Shown here in pieces: positions 16,804 through 26,021 of a stretch of DNA of 64,000 nt. Source of the stretch: JANMJD01 sp963847945 (GTDB lineage Bacteria; Actinomycetota; Acidimicrobiia; Acidimicrobiales; Ilumatobacteraceae). The notes under the pieces were generated by a model. That model was not told where the DNA came from, did not search any database, and saw nothing but the letters and a program-made list of their open reading frames with translations. Location of the stretch: the NCBI GenBank assembly GCA_963847945.1, contig CAWKBX010000005.1, positions 1 through 64,000 of the forward strand, written 5' to 3'. The position numbers and the translations under genes are program-made. Numbering within the stretch: the stretch's first letter is position 1; each line of letters starts with the position of its first letter.

Positions 16804-18354
16804 TCAGGCGATCGGACCGGTAGGTGGCCGCGGCGATGCCCGCGATGGCTCCGACGATCGGTCTCGTTGGTTTGGGAACTGGATCACTCGGCCAACCGTT
16901 CCTTCCGCGTCCCTATCGCCGGCGATCGGTTCTCGGATCTTGCTCGGTGAGTGGCCCCAGGCTGGGTCCGACGGTGTCAAGTCCTGGCCGAGGCTCCGTT
17001 CCGGCCGCGAGGAACGGGCAGACGGCTGATGTCGTGCCGGGTGGTTACGGGTGATCGCGGCGACGAGGTCTTCGACGAGCCGCTTTTGAACGGCGGACGC
17101 TCCGACGAGGTGTCGGACGGCCTCGGCGTCGTCGTTGGTCGGGTAGAGCGTCGGGTGTTCGCCGAGGGCGTCGACGACGGGTGTCGTGAGGACGGCTTCA
17201 ACTGCGGCTAGCGTGAGTTGGTGGGCGTGTAGGTAGGAGGCGGTCGCGGAGGCCGAGGCGCCGGCTTCGGCGAGCACGATGGCTTGGCCGATGATGTCGT
17301 GCTCGACGGCTCGGGCTCGATCCGCTTCGATCGCCGGGACGTGAGCGGCGAGCTGTGGCCACGAGGGTTCTCGGTGTGAGAGATGCTCGGCGACGACCCG
17401 ATCGACGCTCACGCCCGGGGCCGGTCGGCCCGAATCGACGGTGGCCGGCTGGGGCGACGACGGCTGGGCATGGGAGAGGGGGTTGGGGATGAGTTCGATG
17501 TCGAGGGTGGCTTCGAGGCGGTCGATGATCGTGCGTGCGGCGCCGAGGACGCGTTCGGCGGTTGACCGTACGAGTTCGATGTCGCCGCCGGCCCAGTTGG
17601 TGACGTACGGGATCGAGTAGTCGGCGCTGTCGACCCCGAGGGTGTCGAGCACGACGTAGGCGACCGATTCGGCCTCGACTTCGATGCGGTCACGGGTCAT
17701 CCCGTCGCGTTGTTCGCCGTCGTGGAGCATCACGTGGGCGAGTTCGTGGAGCTGGGTCTTGAGCGCCTGGACGGGTGGGAGGTCGTCGCGGACGGTCACG
17801 GTGCGGGTCGTGTGGTCGGTGATCCCGTTCGGGCCGCCGGGCCCGTCGAGCGGGCCACGTTCGAGCCGGAACCCGCCCGCGTCGATCTGGTCGGCGACGG
17901 CCTCCCACACGTCCGGCGGGGGTTCGGTGCCTTCGAGGAATCGGGGTTGGAGCGGCAGGTCGGGTGGAGTGACGAGTTGGCCTTGGTGGAAGACCGGGAC
18001 GAGCTTGAACCGGACACGCCCGCGAACCTCGACTTCCTCCCCGGTTGCCGGGTCGAGTTCACGCCGGACGGATTGCATCGGGGCGTACACCCGCAGGGCG
18101 GTCTCGCCTTTGCGGACGCGGCACGGTTGACCGTCGGTGGCCGTGATCGTCTTCCAGGTGTTGAACGAGGCGACGAGCCCGTCGGCGCCCTGGGCGGCGA
18201 GGAGCAGTTGGTTGTTCGGCGAGTACCGGTGGAACGATCGGGCGAGGTGGAGGAGTTGTTGCCACTCCGCTCCGGTCGTCACCGCCCCGATCGCCGCCGT
18301 CAGGGTCGCGTGCGCGGCGGCGAGCCGCTCGTTGTTCACCGTTCGGTCGTCCAT
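16804..18354 (-). CDS. ArdC-like antirestriction/ssDNA-binding protein with zincin metallopeptidase domain
   Basis: About 516 residues. The N-terminal part (about 1-130) matches the ArdC ssDNA-binding region (LHLARSFHRYSPNNQLLL, then VRKGETALRVYAPM). A zinc-peptidase motif HELAHVMLH follows at about 205-213, with a downstream Glu-rich segment EVEAESVAYVVLDTLGV supplying the third ligand. The C-terminal 200 residues are less conserved. ArdC proteins on plasmids and ICEs protect incoming single-stranded DNA from restriction during establishment. I chose ATG 18354; GTG at 18384 is also possible. It is divergent from the next small gene. Confidence 0.85.
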   Translation of the reverse strand: MDDRTVNNERLAAAHATLTAAIGAVTTGAEWQQLLHLARSFHRYSPNNQLLLAAQGADGLVASFNTWKTITATDGQPCRVRKGETALRVYAPMQSVRRELDPATGEEVEVRGRVRFKLVPVFHQGQLVTPPDLPLQPRFLEGTEPPPDVWEAVADQIDAGGFRLERGPLDGPGGPNGITDHTTRTVTVRDDLPPVQALKTQLHELAHVMLHDGEQRDGMTRDRIEVEAESVAYVVLDTLGVDSADYSIPYVTNWAGGDIELVRSTAERVLGAARTIIDRLEATLDIELIPNPLSHAQPSSPQPATVDSGRPAPGVSVDRVVAEHLSHREPSWPQLAAHVPAIEADRARAVEHDIIGQAIVLAEAGASASATASYLHAHQLTLAAVEAVLTTPVVDALGEHPTLYPTNDDAEAVRHLVGASAVQKRLVEDLVAAITRNHPARHQPSARSSRPERSLGQDLTPSDPAWGHSPSKIREPIAGDRDAEGTVGRVIQFPNQRDRSSEPSRASPRPPTGPIA

Positions 18355-18511
18355 CGTCGACGGATCGTGAACCCGACACGTCACCGACTACCTCACCCGT
18401 CCGGACCACAGCCCGTGATTCGCGGCGACGGAGGCGATGGCCGTGGCGGACCGAGCAACCCGAGGCCGGTTTGGGGGCGACGTGGCGAGCGGGCGTTGCT
18501 GTGGCGAGGGC

Positions 18512-18548
18512 TTGACAGGTAGCGAACGTGTGTTCGACACTGGTGGGT
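18512..18548 (+). promoter_or_regulatory. Putative leaderless promoter with inverted repeat
   Basis: TTGACA (18512-18517) is followed by GACACT (18536-18541), and a GTG start lies 7 nt downstream, the spacing of leaderless actinobacterial transcripts. Between the boxes sits the inverted repeat CGAAC-GTGT-GTTCG (18523-18536), a possible operator covering the spacer. Confidence 0.4.
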
Positions 18549-18872
18549 GTGGAAGGCGGATCAGGCGAGCTCGTGTCCCGACATGAGATCGCCGGGATGC
18601 GGGCGTCGATCGCCGCGGTCGGGGCGATCACCACACCACAGGTGCAACGGCTGATCGACACCGTCGAGTTTCTGTGGGACGAGCGTGCCCAGATCCGAGC
18701 GCTCCTCGCCGAGTTGCACCCGCCGTTCGCCGGCACCCGAGCGGTTCTGAACGCGATGCACGACGTCCTGCAACGGGTCAACCCGAACGTCGTCGCCCCC
18801 ACACCACGCCCACCACGCCCGCCACGACCGACGCCGGCTACCGGATGTGGCCCGTGCGGAAGTTCGCCCTGA
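18549..18872 (+). CDS. Small hypothetical protein of the element
   Basis: About 107 residues from GTG 18549, with GTG 18528 as an in-frame alternative. The N-terminal 75 residues form a helical, non-repetitive sequence (RASIAAVGAITTPQVQRLIDTVEFLWDERAQI) followed by a proline-rich tail. It is not a recognised family. Its 3' end overlaps the 3' end of the coupling-protein gene tail to tail by 35 bp. It is transcribed divergently from the ArdC-like gene across a promoter-like region, so it could be a small transfer regulator; this is inference. Confidence 0.45.
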   Translation: MEGGSGELVSRHEIAGMRASIAAVGAITTPQVQRLIDTVEFLWDERAQIRALLAELHPPFAGTRAVLNAMHDVLQRVNPNVVAPTPRPPRPPRPTPATGCGPCGSSP

Positions 18873-20730
18873 TCCGCGACGTGTCACCGGCGGGGTCGGC
18901 GAGCTGTTGCAGGCGAGGGTCGAACCAGTAGGGCCGCGAGTGCAGATGGGCGGGTGGGAGGGTGGCGTGGATGAGCACGGCTTCGCCGGGGCGGACCTGG
19001 CGGAGCAGGTGGAACGGGGTGAGCGCCTCGCGTTGGGTCGATTCCGAGATGCTGCGCCGTCCGGTGCCGTTGACATCCCACGATGTCGATCGGCGCTCGA
19101 CCTCCTCGTCACCCAACAGCCGCGACACGTACTCCAAGGTGGACTGGTCCGAGCAGCCGGCGAACACGACCTTGGTCAGATGGTTGGTGAGCACACTGTC
19201 GGCCAGCCGGCCGTACGCCGCGTCGAGCTGGGCCTTGGATTGCCAGATCGTGACCAGCAGAATCCCGATCCCCGCACAGGTGGAGGCGACCTCGGGCAAC
19301 CAGGCCAGCGGCATGTTCCCGGCCTCGTCGATCACCATCAGCAACGTCCGCTCCAACGCCCGACCGGACACGTCGCGCTCGTACGCCTGGTTCTTCAGAT
19401 CCCCGAGGAGACCGCCGAGCACCGGCGCGAGACGTTTCTGGTCGTCGAGCGGGGCCACCAGATACAACGTGTTCGCCCGCTGTGGGTCGGTCAGCCAGTC
19501 GAGATCGACGAACCGATCCCGACCCGCCCGCCGCAACCGGGCCGACTCGCCGACCGTCGGATCCAACCAAGTTTGCAGCACCGTCTGCACCGTCGAGAAC
19601 ACGATCGAACGCATCCGTTCCTCACTCCCCCACGCCGCCCGCAGATGCAGCATCGCCATCCCCGCCGCATGCCGCTGTTCCGGCGATCCTTCGGCTTCGA
19701 CGCGTTCGAGGAGATCGACGATCGGGTGCGGTTCCCCGTCGACCGGGAGGTCGTTGGTGAACACCCACTCGGCGACATCGACCATCGTCAAACTCGGATC
19801 GAGCGCCGCCGCACCCAACAAACCCGTCAACAAGATCTCCGACTGGCGCGCCCAATAGTCACCGCCACCCTCGATCCCCGACTTCGGGATCGCCGCCGCC
19901 AACGCCGCCGCAGCCTTCTGCGCCCCCGACGCCGTCCCCGCCGCACGCAACGGCGACCACCGCGCCAACTCCCGCACCGGGATCCCCGACACCCCCGACG
20001 GATCGAACACCCTCGTCTCGCCGATCGCCGAACGCGCCCGGCGAGTGGCGTCGATCAGGTCCCGCTTCACCGACACCACCACCGCCGGACCATCCCACTC
20101 CAACAACGACGAGATCACGTTCACCGTCTTGCCCGACCTCGACGGGCCGATCACCGCCACCGACCCCCGATCCCCCTGCCGGAACCTGCGCCGACGCCCG
20201 CCTCGCCGCCGGGTGGTGGCGGCCCGGCGGTCCTCGGTCGCCAACAACCGCCCATTGGCCACGCCGAGCACGAACCGGCCCGACGGCACCGGCGACTCCA
20301 CCACCAACGGAGCCAAATCTGCGGCGTTGGCGAACCGGGCACGAGTCTCAACCCCCAACCGCACCCGCCCACGACCCCGAGCACCCCGCCACACCCTCAA
20401 CCCCACCCACCCCACCACGCCGACCATCGCCACCACCAGCAGCGTCGCCGACCAGTACAGGCCCGGCCCGGGCAACACCGCCCGATCTTGCGGCCGTTGC
20501 CATGCCGAGCGCGGATCACCCGGACGCTCGACCAGCCCCTGAATCGCCTGCACCGCGTCGACGAGACCGCCCGACAACCGGTGCCCCGACGCCATCGCGG
20601 CGAGCGCCGCACCAGCCCACACGACCCCACCCGACACACCGAGCACGGCGGCGCCTGCGAGCACCGCCACCTCCCCACCCGACAACCCCGAACCACCCTC
20701 GCTCACCGCATCACCCCAGGTCGCGGGCAT
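18838..20730 (-). CDS. Type IV coupling protein (TraG/VirD4 family ATPase)
   Basis: The 630-residue protein links the relaxosome to the secretion channel and pumps DNA. Two N-terminal membrane helices (about 20-47 and 93-113) are followed by a Walker A motif GPSRSGKT at 195-202 and a Walker B in TLLMVIDEAGNMPL. A typical VirD4 segment VVVSVKRDLIDATR follows the P-loop. The C-terminal segment LTPFHLLRQVRPGEAVLIHATLPPAHLHSRPYWFD is typical of actinobacterial TraG proteins. Codon and GC bias are extreme and match the relaxase rather than the nearby defence genes. It is divergent from the 20.8-kb gene over an iteron-like region. Confidence 0.93.
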   Translation of the reverse strand: MPATWGDAVSEGGSGLSGGEVAVLAGAAVLGVSGGVVWAGAALAAMASGHRLSGGLVDAVQAIQGLVERPGDPRSAWQRPQDRAVLPGPGLYWSATLLVVAMVGVVGWVGLRVWRGARGRGRVRLGVETRARFANAADLAPLVVESPVPSGRFVLGVANGRLLATEDRRAATTRRRGGRRRRFRQGDRGSVAVIGPSRSGKTVNVISSLLEWDGPAVVVSVKRDLIDATRRARSAIGETRVFDPSGVSGIPVRELARWSPLRAAGTASGAQKAAAALAAAIPKSGIEGGGDYWARQSEILLTGLLGAAALDPSLTMVDVAEWVFTNDLPVDGEPHPIVDLLERVEAEGSPEQRHAAGMAMLHLRAAWGSEERMRSIVFSTVQTVLQTWLDPTVGESARLRRAGRDRFVDLDWLTDPQRANTLYLVAPLDDQKRLAPVLGGLLGDLKNQAYERDVSGRALERTLLMVIDEAGNMPLAWLPEVASTCAGIGILLVTIWQSKAQLDAAYGRLADSVLTNHLTKVVFAGCSDQSTLEYVSRLLGDEEVERRSTSWDVNGTGRRSISESTQREALTPFHLLRQVRPGEAVLIHATLPPAHLHSRPYWFDPRLQQLADPAGDTSRIRANFRTGHIR

Positions 20731-20731
20731 C

Positions 20732-20779
20732 GATGACGTAACCGGTGACGTAACCCGGCAGGTAGCCGGTGACGTCCCA
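20732..20779 (+). repeat. Four 12-bp tandem iteron-like units
   Basis: Period-12 units read GATGACGTAACC, GGTGACGTAACC, CGGCAGGTAGCC and GGTGACGTCCCA. Three share GRTGACGT. They fill the short gap between the divergent coupling-protein gene and the 20.8-kb gene. Such arrays act as operators, oriT accessory sites or replication iterons; which applies is not shown. Confidence 0.5.
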
Positions 20780-20795
20780 CGCTCACCGTGCAGGC

Positions 20796-21470
20796 ATGCA
20801 ACAACAGCAGCCCACCACCACGACCTACCGACCGATCCGAACCCTCGCCACCACCCAGATCGACACCGCCGTCCAAGCGATCGGCCGTCGCCAACCCGGC
20901 CTCGTCGCCCTCGCCCGCTGCGCCGCCCACAACGACGCCGTCCTCCACCGGCTCATCAACCGCGCCAACACCGGCGACCGCGACGCCGCCACCGTCATCG
21001 TATGGACGCTGCTTCCCCGAGCATCCGGCGTCATCCGCAGCCGCCACACCCCCAAAGACTGGCGCGACACCATCGACGCCTACATCACCTCGCTCTACCT
21101 GACCATCACCGACATCCCCGACGACGAACCCGTCGCACACCTGGCCGGCAAGATCCTCTCCCGCTGCCGCCGTCGAGTCGACCGCGAACGCCACCGCACC
21201 CACCCCGAACCCGTCGACACCGAACGCCTCGAACCCCACCTGCCCACCCAACGAGCCGCCGACGACATCGCCCTCGCCCGAGTCGAACTCGACGAGATCA
21301 CCACAGCAATCCGCGACGGCCGGATCCCCCGCCTCCGCCCAACCACCTGGAACCGCTACCTCCAACACCTCGACCGCGACCCGGCAACCCCCGCACCCGG
21401 CCCCGACCGAATGGTCGCCCTGCGCGTCACCCGACGCCTCCGAACCTGGCGAAACCAACAAGCAGCATGA
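20796..21470 (+). CDS. Hypothetical protein, possibly DNA-binding
   Basis: A 224-residue, Arg- and Thr-rich protein from ATG 20796 (GTG 20769 would add nine residues but lies inside the repeat array). No family was recognised. It has alternating helical segments (DAVLHRLINRANTGDRDAATVIVW, RDTIDAYITSLYLTI, AHLAGKILSRCRRRVDRER) and ends with a basic RRLRTWRNQQ. The layout is loosely like sigma-factor-type helical proteins, but this is weak. The opposite-strand open frame is a shadow: third-position GC favours the plus strand. It may regulate the adjacent transfer genes. Confidence 0.55.
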   Translation: MQQQQPTTTTYRPIRTLATTQIDTAVQAIGRRQPGLVALARCAAHNDAVLHRLINRANTGDRDAATVIVWTLLPRASGVIRSRHTPKDWRDTIDAYITSLYLTITDIPDDEPVAHLAGKILSRCRRRVDRERHRTHPEPVDTERLEPHLPTQRAADDIALARVELDEITTAIRDGRIPRLRPTTWNRYLQHLDRDPATPAPGPDRMVALRVTRRLRTWRNQQAA

Positions 21471-21898
21471 ACCCCTCACACCCCGAGACATGACCGCCGT
21501 CGCCGCCGACCGTCTCGTCCGTCATGCTCGGGCAGCGCCCAGTAGCTCCTACGGGTGGGCTGCCATTTCTGCGTGTCAGATGCCCGGTCGGGGCTGGTTG
21601 ACTGCCGGCCATTCGTCGGCCTCGATGACGTGGCGGCGGCGCAAGGCTAGGCGTCGGGATCCCGTCCCCAGTCACCAACAGCCCGACCGTAACTGGGGGC
21701 GGTCCCAGCGTTTGTCACACGAGTACCCGAAGCGGCGGAAGGGGAACTTCTCATCGCCGACGGTTGCCGCCTCGAAGGGGGTCGAGGTCAATCGTCTGAA
21801 CCCCTTCACCCCGGGGCACCCCCCGAAACGGCGAGCGGCCAGGACAACCACGACCCACCAGCAGCACCACACTTTAACGGGCGTGCTTCCTCACCCTG
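21471..21898. other. Non-coding stretch, about 430 bp
   Basis: No convincing gene. An open plus frame from 21490 has no family features and mixed composition. The 11-mer GAGACATGACC, found in two other transfer-gene gaps, occurs at 21485-21495. GC falls across this stretch toward the lower-GC genes that follow. Confidence 0.4.
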
Positions 21899-23032
21899 TT
21901 AGACGTCAGCGACCAGCCGTTGAGCGGCCCGGTGGTCGAACGCCGGCGGAGAGAGGTCGCCGGAGGCGAGAGCCTTGTTCACAGGTGGTAGGAGCGACAG
22001 CGGGATCTTGCCTACATAGAGTCCAGTCAGATCTTCCGGAAAGCTTTGCAGGTGAGCCTCGACATCCTTGAAGCCCGAGTAGTAGACAGAATCCTTCAGA
22101 TGTGAGCCCGGCTCGGCGGTGTGGATCATTCCACGCTTCGCCCGAGCGGCTGTCTCAAATGCCTGGCTATGTTCCGCGTACTCTCGGAGCGCCGTGTAGA
22201 CGTCGAAGAAGCCCTGATCAAGGGCCAGAGACGCAGCGACGTATCGGAGAGGAAGGCGGCGATAATCGACTGGGTCGGCGCAACCCGTCCGCTCTTCCAT
22301 TACGCACGCGAGGCCCTCTTCGGTGGGCAAGTAATCACCCAAACCCAGCCCGAGCATACGCAGTGGCTGGCGCCCGCCGCTTGCGGATCGAAACACGTGG
22401 ACACCGACCTCGTGCGCCAGAAGTCGAACGATGGCTCCCCGAGAGAACATCGAGGCCGCGCGAACTCTAATCTGGCGATGTTCAGCAGAGACATCCATTA
22501 TCGCGGACATGCGGTCGCTCGGTTCGCAGGTCCACTCGGTGAGACCGACCGATGCCAACGCACGCATGACAACCGCGCACACAGCGTCGGCGTTGAATGC
22601 TTCATCCTCTTCCAGCACGACCACCTCTTCAGCAAGCTCGGACCGTGCCTCGGCAATCAGAGCGGCCTTCGGACGCCCGTAGGCGAAGGTGGTTCGATCC
22701 GTGATATCGCTGGCGGATCGTGTCTGCACTGATTCTGCCGTAAGCTGTATGTAGTCGAGCGTCAATCGGATGGGGCTGACCCAAGGAGTGTCTCCGAGGG
22801 CGTCACATCTACGTCGAAGGGTCGCGACTTCGGACTGCCTGAGGTCACCCGTGTCGGCGTAACTGAATACAGGGTCGTGGCTGCGTCCAGCTTCGAATGC
22901 GACCCTCACCCGCTCAGATTCGACGGCGAGGTTGTTTGGGATATCAATCTTGTCGATAGACGTATCGCGAACGATCGATGCGTACGCATCCGTGATCCCG
23001 TTGAGTTCATTGATAAGTTGTAGATCAAACAT
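21899..23032 (-). CDS. DUF1704 / MATCAP-like metallopeptidase
   Basis: The 377-residue protein starts at ATG 23032, with GGAGG 7 nt upstream. It carries the HExxxH zinc motif HEVGVH (about 206-211) and the downstream TEEGLA motif (about 236-241), the pair that defines DUF1704. Eukaryotic members are tubulin-tyrosine carboxypeptidases; bacterial ones are annotated 'flavohemoglobin expression-modulating QEGLA motif protein' and are not understood. It starts 24 nt after the end of a K+ channel gene on the same strand, so the two probably form an operon. Its AT content is higher than the surrounding transfer genes. Confidence 0.8.
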   Translation of the reverse strand: MFDLQLINELNGITDAYASIVRDTSIDKIDIPNNLAVESERVRVAFEAGRSHDPVFSYADTGDLRQSEVATLRRRCDALGDTPWVSPIRLTLDYIQLTAESVQTRSASDITDRTTFAYGRPKAALIAEARSELAEEVVVLEEDEAFNADAVCAVVMRALASVGLTEWTCEPSDRMSAIMDVSAEHRQIRVRAASMFSRGAIVRLLAHEVGVHVFRSASGGRQPLRMLGLGLGDYLPTEEGLACVMEERTGCADPVDYRRLPLRYVAASLALDQGFFDVYTALREYAEHSQAFETAARAKRGMIHTAEPGSHLKDSVYYSGFKDVEAHLQSFPEDLTGLYVGKIPLSLLPPVNKALASGDLSPPAFDHRAAQRLVADV

Positions 23033-23055
23033 GCGGAGAACCTCCGGCGGAGCCG

Positions 23056-24068
23056 TTATTGTGGGACTTTCGACACCAGCCGACACTCGGGTCGATATCG
23101 GCACTGCTGGAGACAGAACTCGCGACCCTCGGCTGTATTGGTACGAATATTGACCGCATCGAAGTTTCGCCAATCCTTGGGACGACTTGGATCTGGTTCG
23201 ACATTGGTGAAACTTCCACAAAGAATGTGTGACGCGAGATACTCCTTGCTCGCGTGCACTTGTCCAGCGACGGTCTCACCGGATACGTTGACCATGACGA
23301 CGGTCTTCCTGCGGCGCAGGTCGCTCTCCCACTCCTTCTTCGAAACACCTTTGGGTCTATCGGACGCATCGGCGGGCTCGGCGTTGAGTACGTGGCCAGG
23401 ATGCAGCGGAACCTCACGAACGTGTTCAGTGTACTCCGCCTCATCGCTGGCCGGATCGGTATACACGATGAATGGCGTGGCTGTCCGCAGCGTCGAGAAT
23501 CTTCGTCCGGTGGTGATTTCGGACCGAATTCGTACTGGGTTGTTGTTGAACTCGCCGTTACGAGGCGAACGTGTACGAACCCATATTGAGACGTCGAGAT
23601 TGAAGATCGTCAGTTCAGAGAAACTCGCATATCGGATGGCGAACCGCCCCGAGTGTGGGTCGAATGTCAGATCGGGAGCCACGACGACCGCCCTCGTGTC
23701 CGGTTGCGAGAGCCTGATGAGCACGATCGCTGGGAGAAACGCGGTCCACACGCGACACCGATAAGAATCTGCAGCCCCACGAGGGCTCGGACCCATCCGT
23801 GTACTGGGGTTACGTCGCCAAATCCGACCGTGGCCTGAGTGACAAGACTGAAGTAGAAGTTATCGAGCATCGAAACACTTCCACCACTTGTGTGCCGCAG
23901 CGCGCCGGTGGCCGAGTAGAGCGATGCAAAGGCTATGACCGGCACGGCGTAGAGACCCGCGATCGAGCCAAGAAGCCCGCGTCGTCCCGATCCGGCCAGG
24001 CGCACAAGGAGTCCATCGGCTCTTCGCGGGCCGTGCTCTGAGAACATCTGCCCATGTGAGTTTGACAC
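23056..24068 (-). CDS. Two-TM potassium channel with Kir-like cytoplasmic domain (one frameshift)
   Basis: The first part (24068 to about 23765) has a helix (GSIAGLYAVPVIAFASLYSATG), a pore loop with the K+ filter TQATVGFGDVTP (about residue 77) and a second helix start (GLQILIGV). The text then continues in a second frame (VWTAFLPAIVLIRLSQPDT) into a beta-rich domain of about 200 residues (FDPHSGRFAIRYASFSELTIFNLDV) resembling the cytoplasmic domain of KirBac-type inward rectifiers. One indel near 23765 joins them. A cysteine-rich tail (FCLQQCRYRPEC) ends the protein. GTG 24068 follows GGAGG by 6 nt. It is probably co-transcribed with the DUF1704 peptidase. Confidence 0.7.
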
Positions 24069-24490
24069 CCGCCGCCTCCGATGTTCCTCGCCTTGACCCT
24101 CGCTGATCCCGCCGCGTGAACTCTAGACACGCCAGAGACGAGTTCTAGTCGCGGAAACGACATTCCGGATCTACGGCACCCACTGATGAACCCTCACATC
24201 GTCAGAGAGGAGGAGGGAGCGTCCGACAGACAAACCCCGCTTCCTACCCTCGCCTGGATCAACGACCCCGACGCCGCCCTCACACCTGACATGACTTTGG
24301 TGGGCACGCCTGCGACGAGGCCCGTTACAGCCGATTCGTTCCCTGTCCGCCGCAAACTCGATTGCTGAGGTGACACACCGGCCCGGGTGACTGCTCGGCG
24401 AGATGTAGTTGCCACCGATTCGCGTACCAGAGTCTCGCAGCCACGTCCATCCGACGGCAGCGACGACCTCGTTGCCGTCGACGCACGACG
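24069..24490. other. Non-coding stretch, about 420 bp
   Basis: No supported gene. The minus-strand frame at 24171-24773 overlaps the real 160-residue gene out of frame and its lower half has no coding features. The region separates the primase transcript end from the start of the channel gene and could hold the channel promoter. Confidence 0.4.
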
Positions 24491-24973
24491 TCATGGCGCG
24501 CCGGCGAGCAGTGATCGGATGAAGGGCGGCCAGTCGCGCAGGAGCACATCGGTGAGCGCGGCGCGAACCGGTTCGGTGTGGACAGAGAGGCTTTCGGTTC
24601 GGCCGTCCGGGAGGTAGATCGTCGACTCCTGCAGGGCGGTGTCGCACACGACACCGAGGGCGATGCTGTTGACCTGGATCAGTAGGGTCGGCGTGCTCAG
24701 GACCAGCTCGTCGAAGGCCTCGTAGAGGTCGACGTGCATCGACGCCCATGTGCGGCCTTGCCGGTGGAGCCACACGGTGAGCTCGCCCGAGAAGACGACC
24801 CGACGGTCCGGACGGGTGTCGTGGAATCGACCGACTTCGGTGAGGAGCGCCCGAACATCGGAGCTGTAGTCGGACCGGTCGATGACGGTGGGCGCGATCG
24901 CGGCGACCTCGGGCGGGCCATCGTCGCTCGCGATGGCGAAGCAGTACCAGTAGGGCGGGTCTTCGAACGACAT
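24491..24973 (-). CDS. Hypothetical protein downstream of primase
   Basis: 160 residues from ATG 24973, with AAGGAG about 6 nt upstream. The start lies 11 nt after the primase stop, so the gene closes the transfer-related operon. The sequence begins SFEDPPYWYCFAIASDDGPPEVAAIAPT and contains RVVFSGELTVWLHRQGRTWASMHVDLYEAFDEL. No membrane segment, signal or known domain was seen, so I assign no function. Confidence 0.6.
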   Translation of the reverse strand: MSFEDPPYWYCFAIASDDGPPEVAAIAPTVIDRSDYSSDVRALLTEVGRFHDTRPDRRVVFSGELTVWLHRQGRTWASMHVDLYEAFDELVLSTPTLLIQVNSIALGVVCDTALQESTIYLPDGRTESLSVHTEPVRAALTDVLLRDWPPFIRSLLAGAP

Positions 24974-24983
24974 GGGTTCTCCT

Positions 24984-26021
24984 TCACGGACCGGGGATCG
25001 TCGGCAGCGGGGCCGGTCCGAGTCCGGCACCGAGCCGGGCGTTTCGTGCCCAGCTGTTCAGGTCGGTGCCGGAAGGAAGGGGAAGTTCGCCGACCAGCAT
25101 GCCACGTGCTTGCAGGGTCGCGGTCACGACGCGGGCGGCTCGTAGGCCGGCCAGGTCGGCGTCCAACGCCACGACGACCGGACGGTCCCCGATCCCGCGC
25201 CCGATGTGCTCGATGAGCGCAGCCGTGGCGTTCATCGCCCCGAGCAACGCCACCGCTCGGTAGCCGGCGTCGTTGATCGTGTACGCGTCGATCAGCCCTT
25301 CACAGATCACGATCGGTTCCACCGCTTCACCGGCTGGTCGAGTCCAGCCATGGCGAGGGTTGTCGCCCAGGCGACGATGGGGGTTGTCGTACTTCGAGCG
25401 TCCTTCGGGTGCTTGCAGGTAGCGGGTCTGGGCATAGGCGATCTCGCCGTGCGGGTCGAGGACTGGGAGCACCGCACCGGGCCCGCCCTTGGGCAGGCCA
25501 CGCGGGCGGCGCATCCGAAGCCCCGGGTCGGCGCCGACCCGGTTGGCCCGCAACACCTCGTGGTCGAGGCCGCGTCCGTCGGTGAGATAGTCGAGCACCA
25601 GCCGCCCGGCCGGCTTCCACAACAGTTGCTCGCAGATCTCGACGTACCGCACGACGTGCCGATGCAACGGCACCGGTTCACGTACCGGTGCCGGCGGGCG
25701 CACGAGCCGCTCACCCGGTTCGTCGGGACGGACCCCGGCGCGCCGGGCGAGCTCGGCGACGGCCGCCGCGAAGTCGACCCGGTACGTGGTGATGATCAGA
25801 TCGATCGCCGATCCTCCGTGCCCGCCCGACCAGCACCGCCACCGCTGCTCGCCCCGCCCGGTGGTCGTCATCGACACCGACGGATGCAGGTCCTCGTGCT
25901 CGGGGTGCGGGCAACGCCACCGGGCACCAGCCCCGGTTCCCGTAGCCGGACCGGAGAACTCATCGAGCAAGGCACGAAGGTCGGTGCGGGCGAGCACACC
26001 GTCGCGGTCAAGCCGCGCCAC
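24984..26021 (-). CDS. CHC2/Toprim DNA primase-like protein
   Basis: About 345 residues from GTG 26021. An N-terminal zinc site (CPHPEHEDLHPS at 37-48, then CWSGGHGG at 63-70) resembles the CHC2 finger of DnaG-type primases. The Toprim domain follows with EPIVICEGLIDAYT (catalytic Glu) and VVALDADLAG (Asp-x-Asp). It would prime second-strand synthesis of the transferred single strand in the recipient. Its first 14 nt overlap the VirB4-like ATPase gene, so the two are coupled. The longer upstream frame is a shadow of that gene. Confidence 0.85.
   Translation of the reverse strand: MARLDRDGVLARTDLRALLDEFSGPATGTGAGARWRCPHPEHEDLHPSVSMTTTGRGEQRWRCWSGGHGGSAIDLIITTYRVDFAAAVAELARRAGVRPDEPGERLVRPPAPVREPVPLHRHVVRYVEICEQLLWKPAGRLVLDYLTDGRGLDHEVLRANRVGADPGLRMRRPRGLPKGGPGAVLPVLDPHGEIAYAQTRYLQAPEGRSKYDNPHRRLGDNPRHGWTRPAGEAVEPIVICEGLIDAYTINDAGYRAVALLGAMNATAALIEHIGRGIGDRPVVVALDADLAGLRAARVVTATLQARGMLVGELPLPSGTDLNSWARNARLGAGLGPAPLPTIPGP

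Noticed and set aside
20703..21491. Minus-strand 262-codon frame opposite the 20.8-kb gene
   Set aside because: Low-complexity Gly/Val/Asp composition typical of an antisense shadow; codon bias supports the plus strand.
21490..22071. Plus-strand 193-codon frame
   Set aside because: No family features, and it overlaps the DUF1704 gene antisense.
24171..24773. Minus-strand 200-codon frame
   Set aside because: Out-of-frame overlap with the 160-residue gene that has a good ribosome-binding site.
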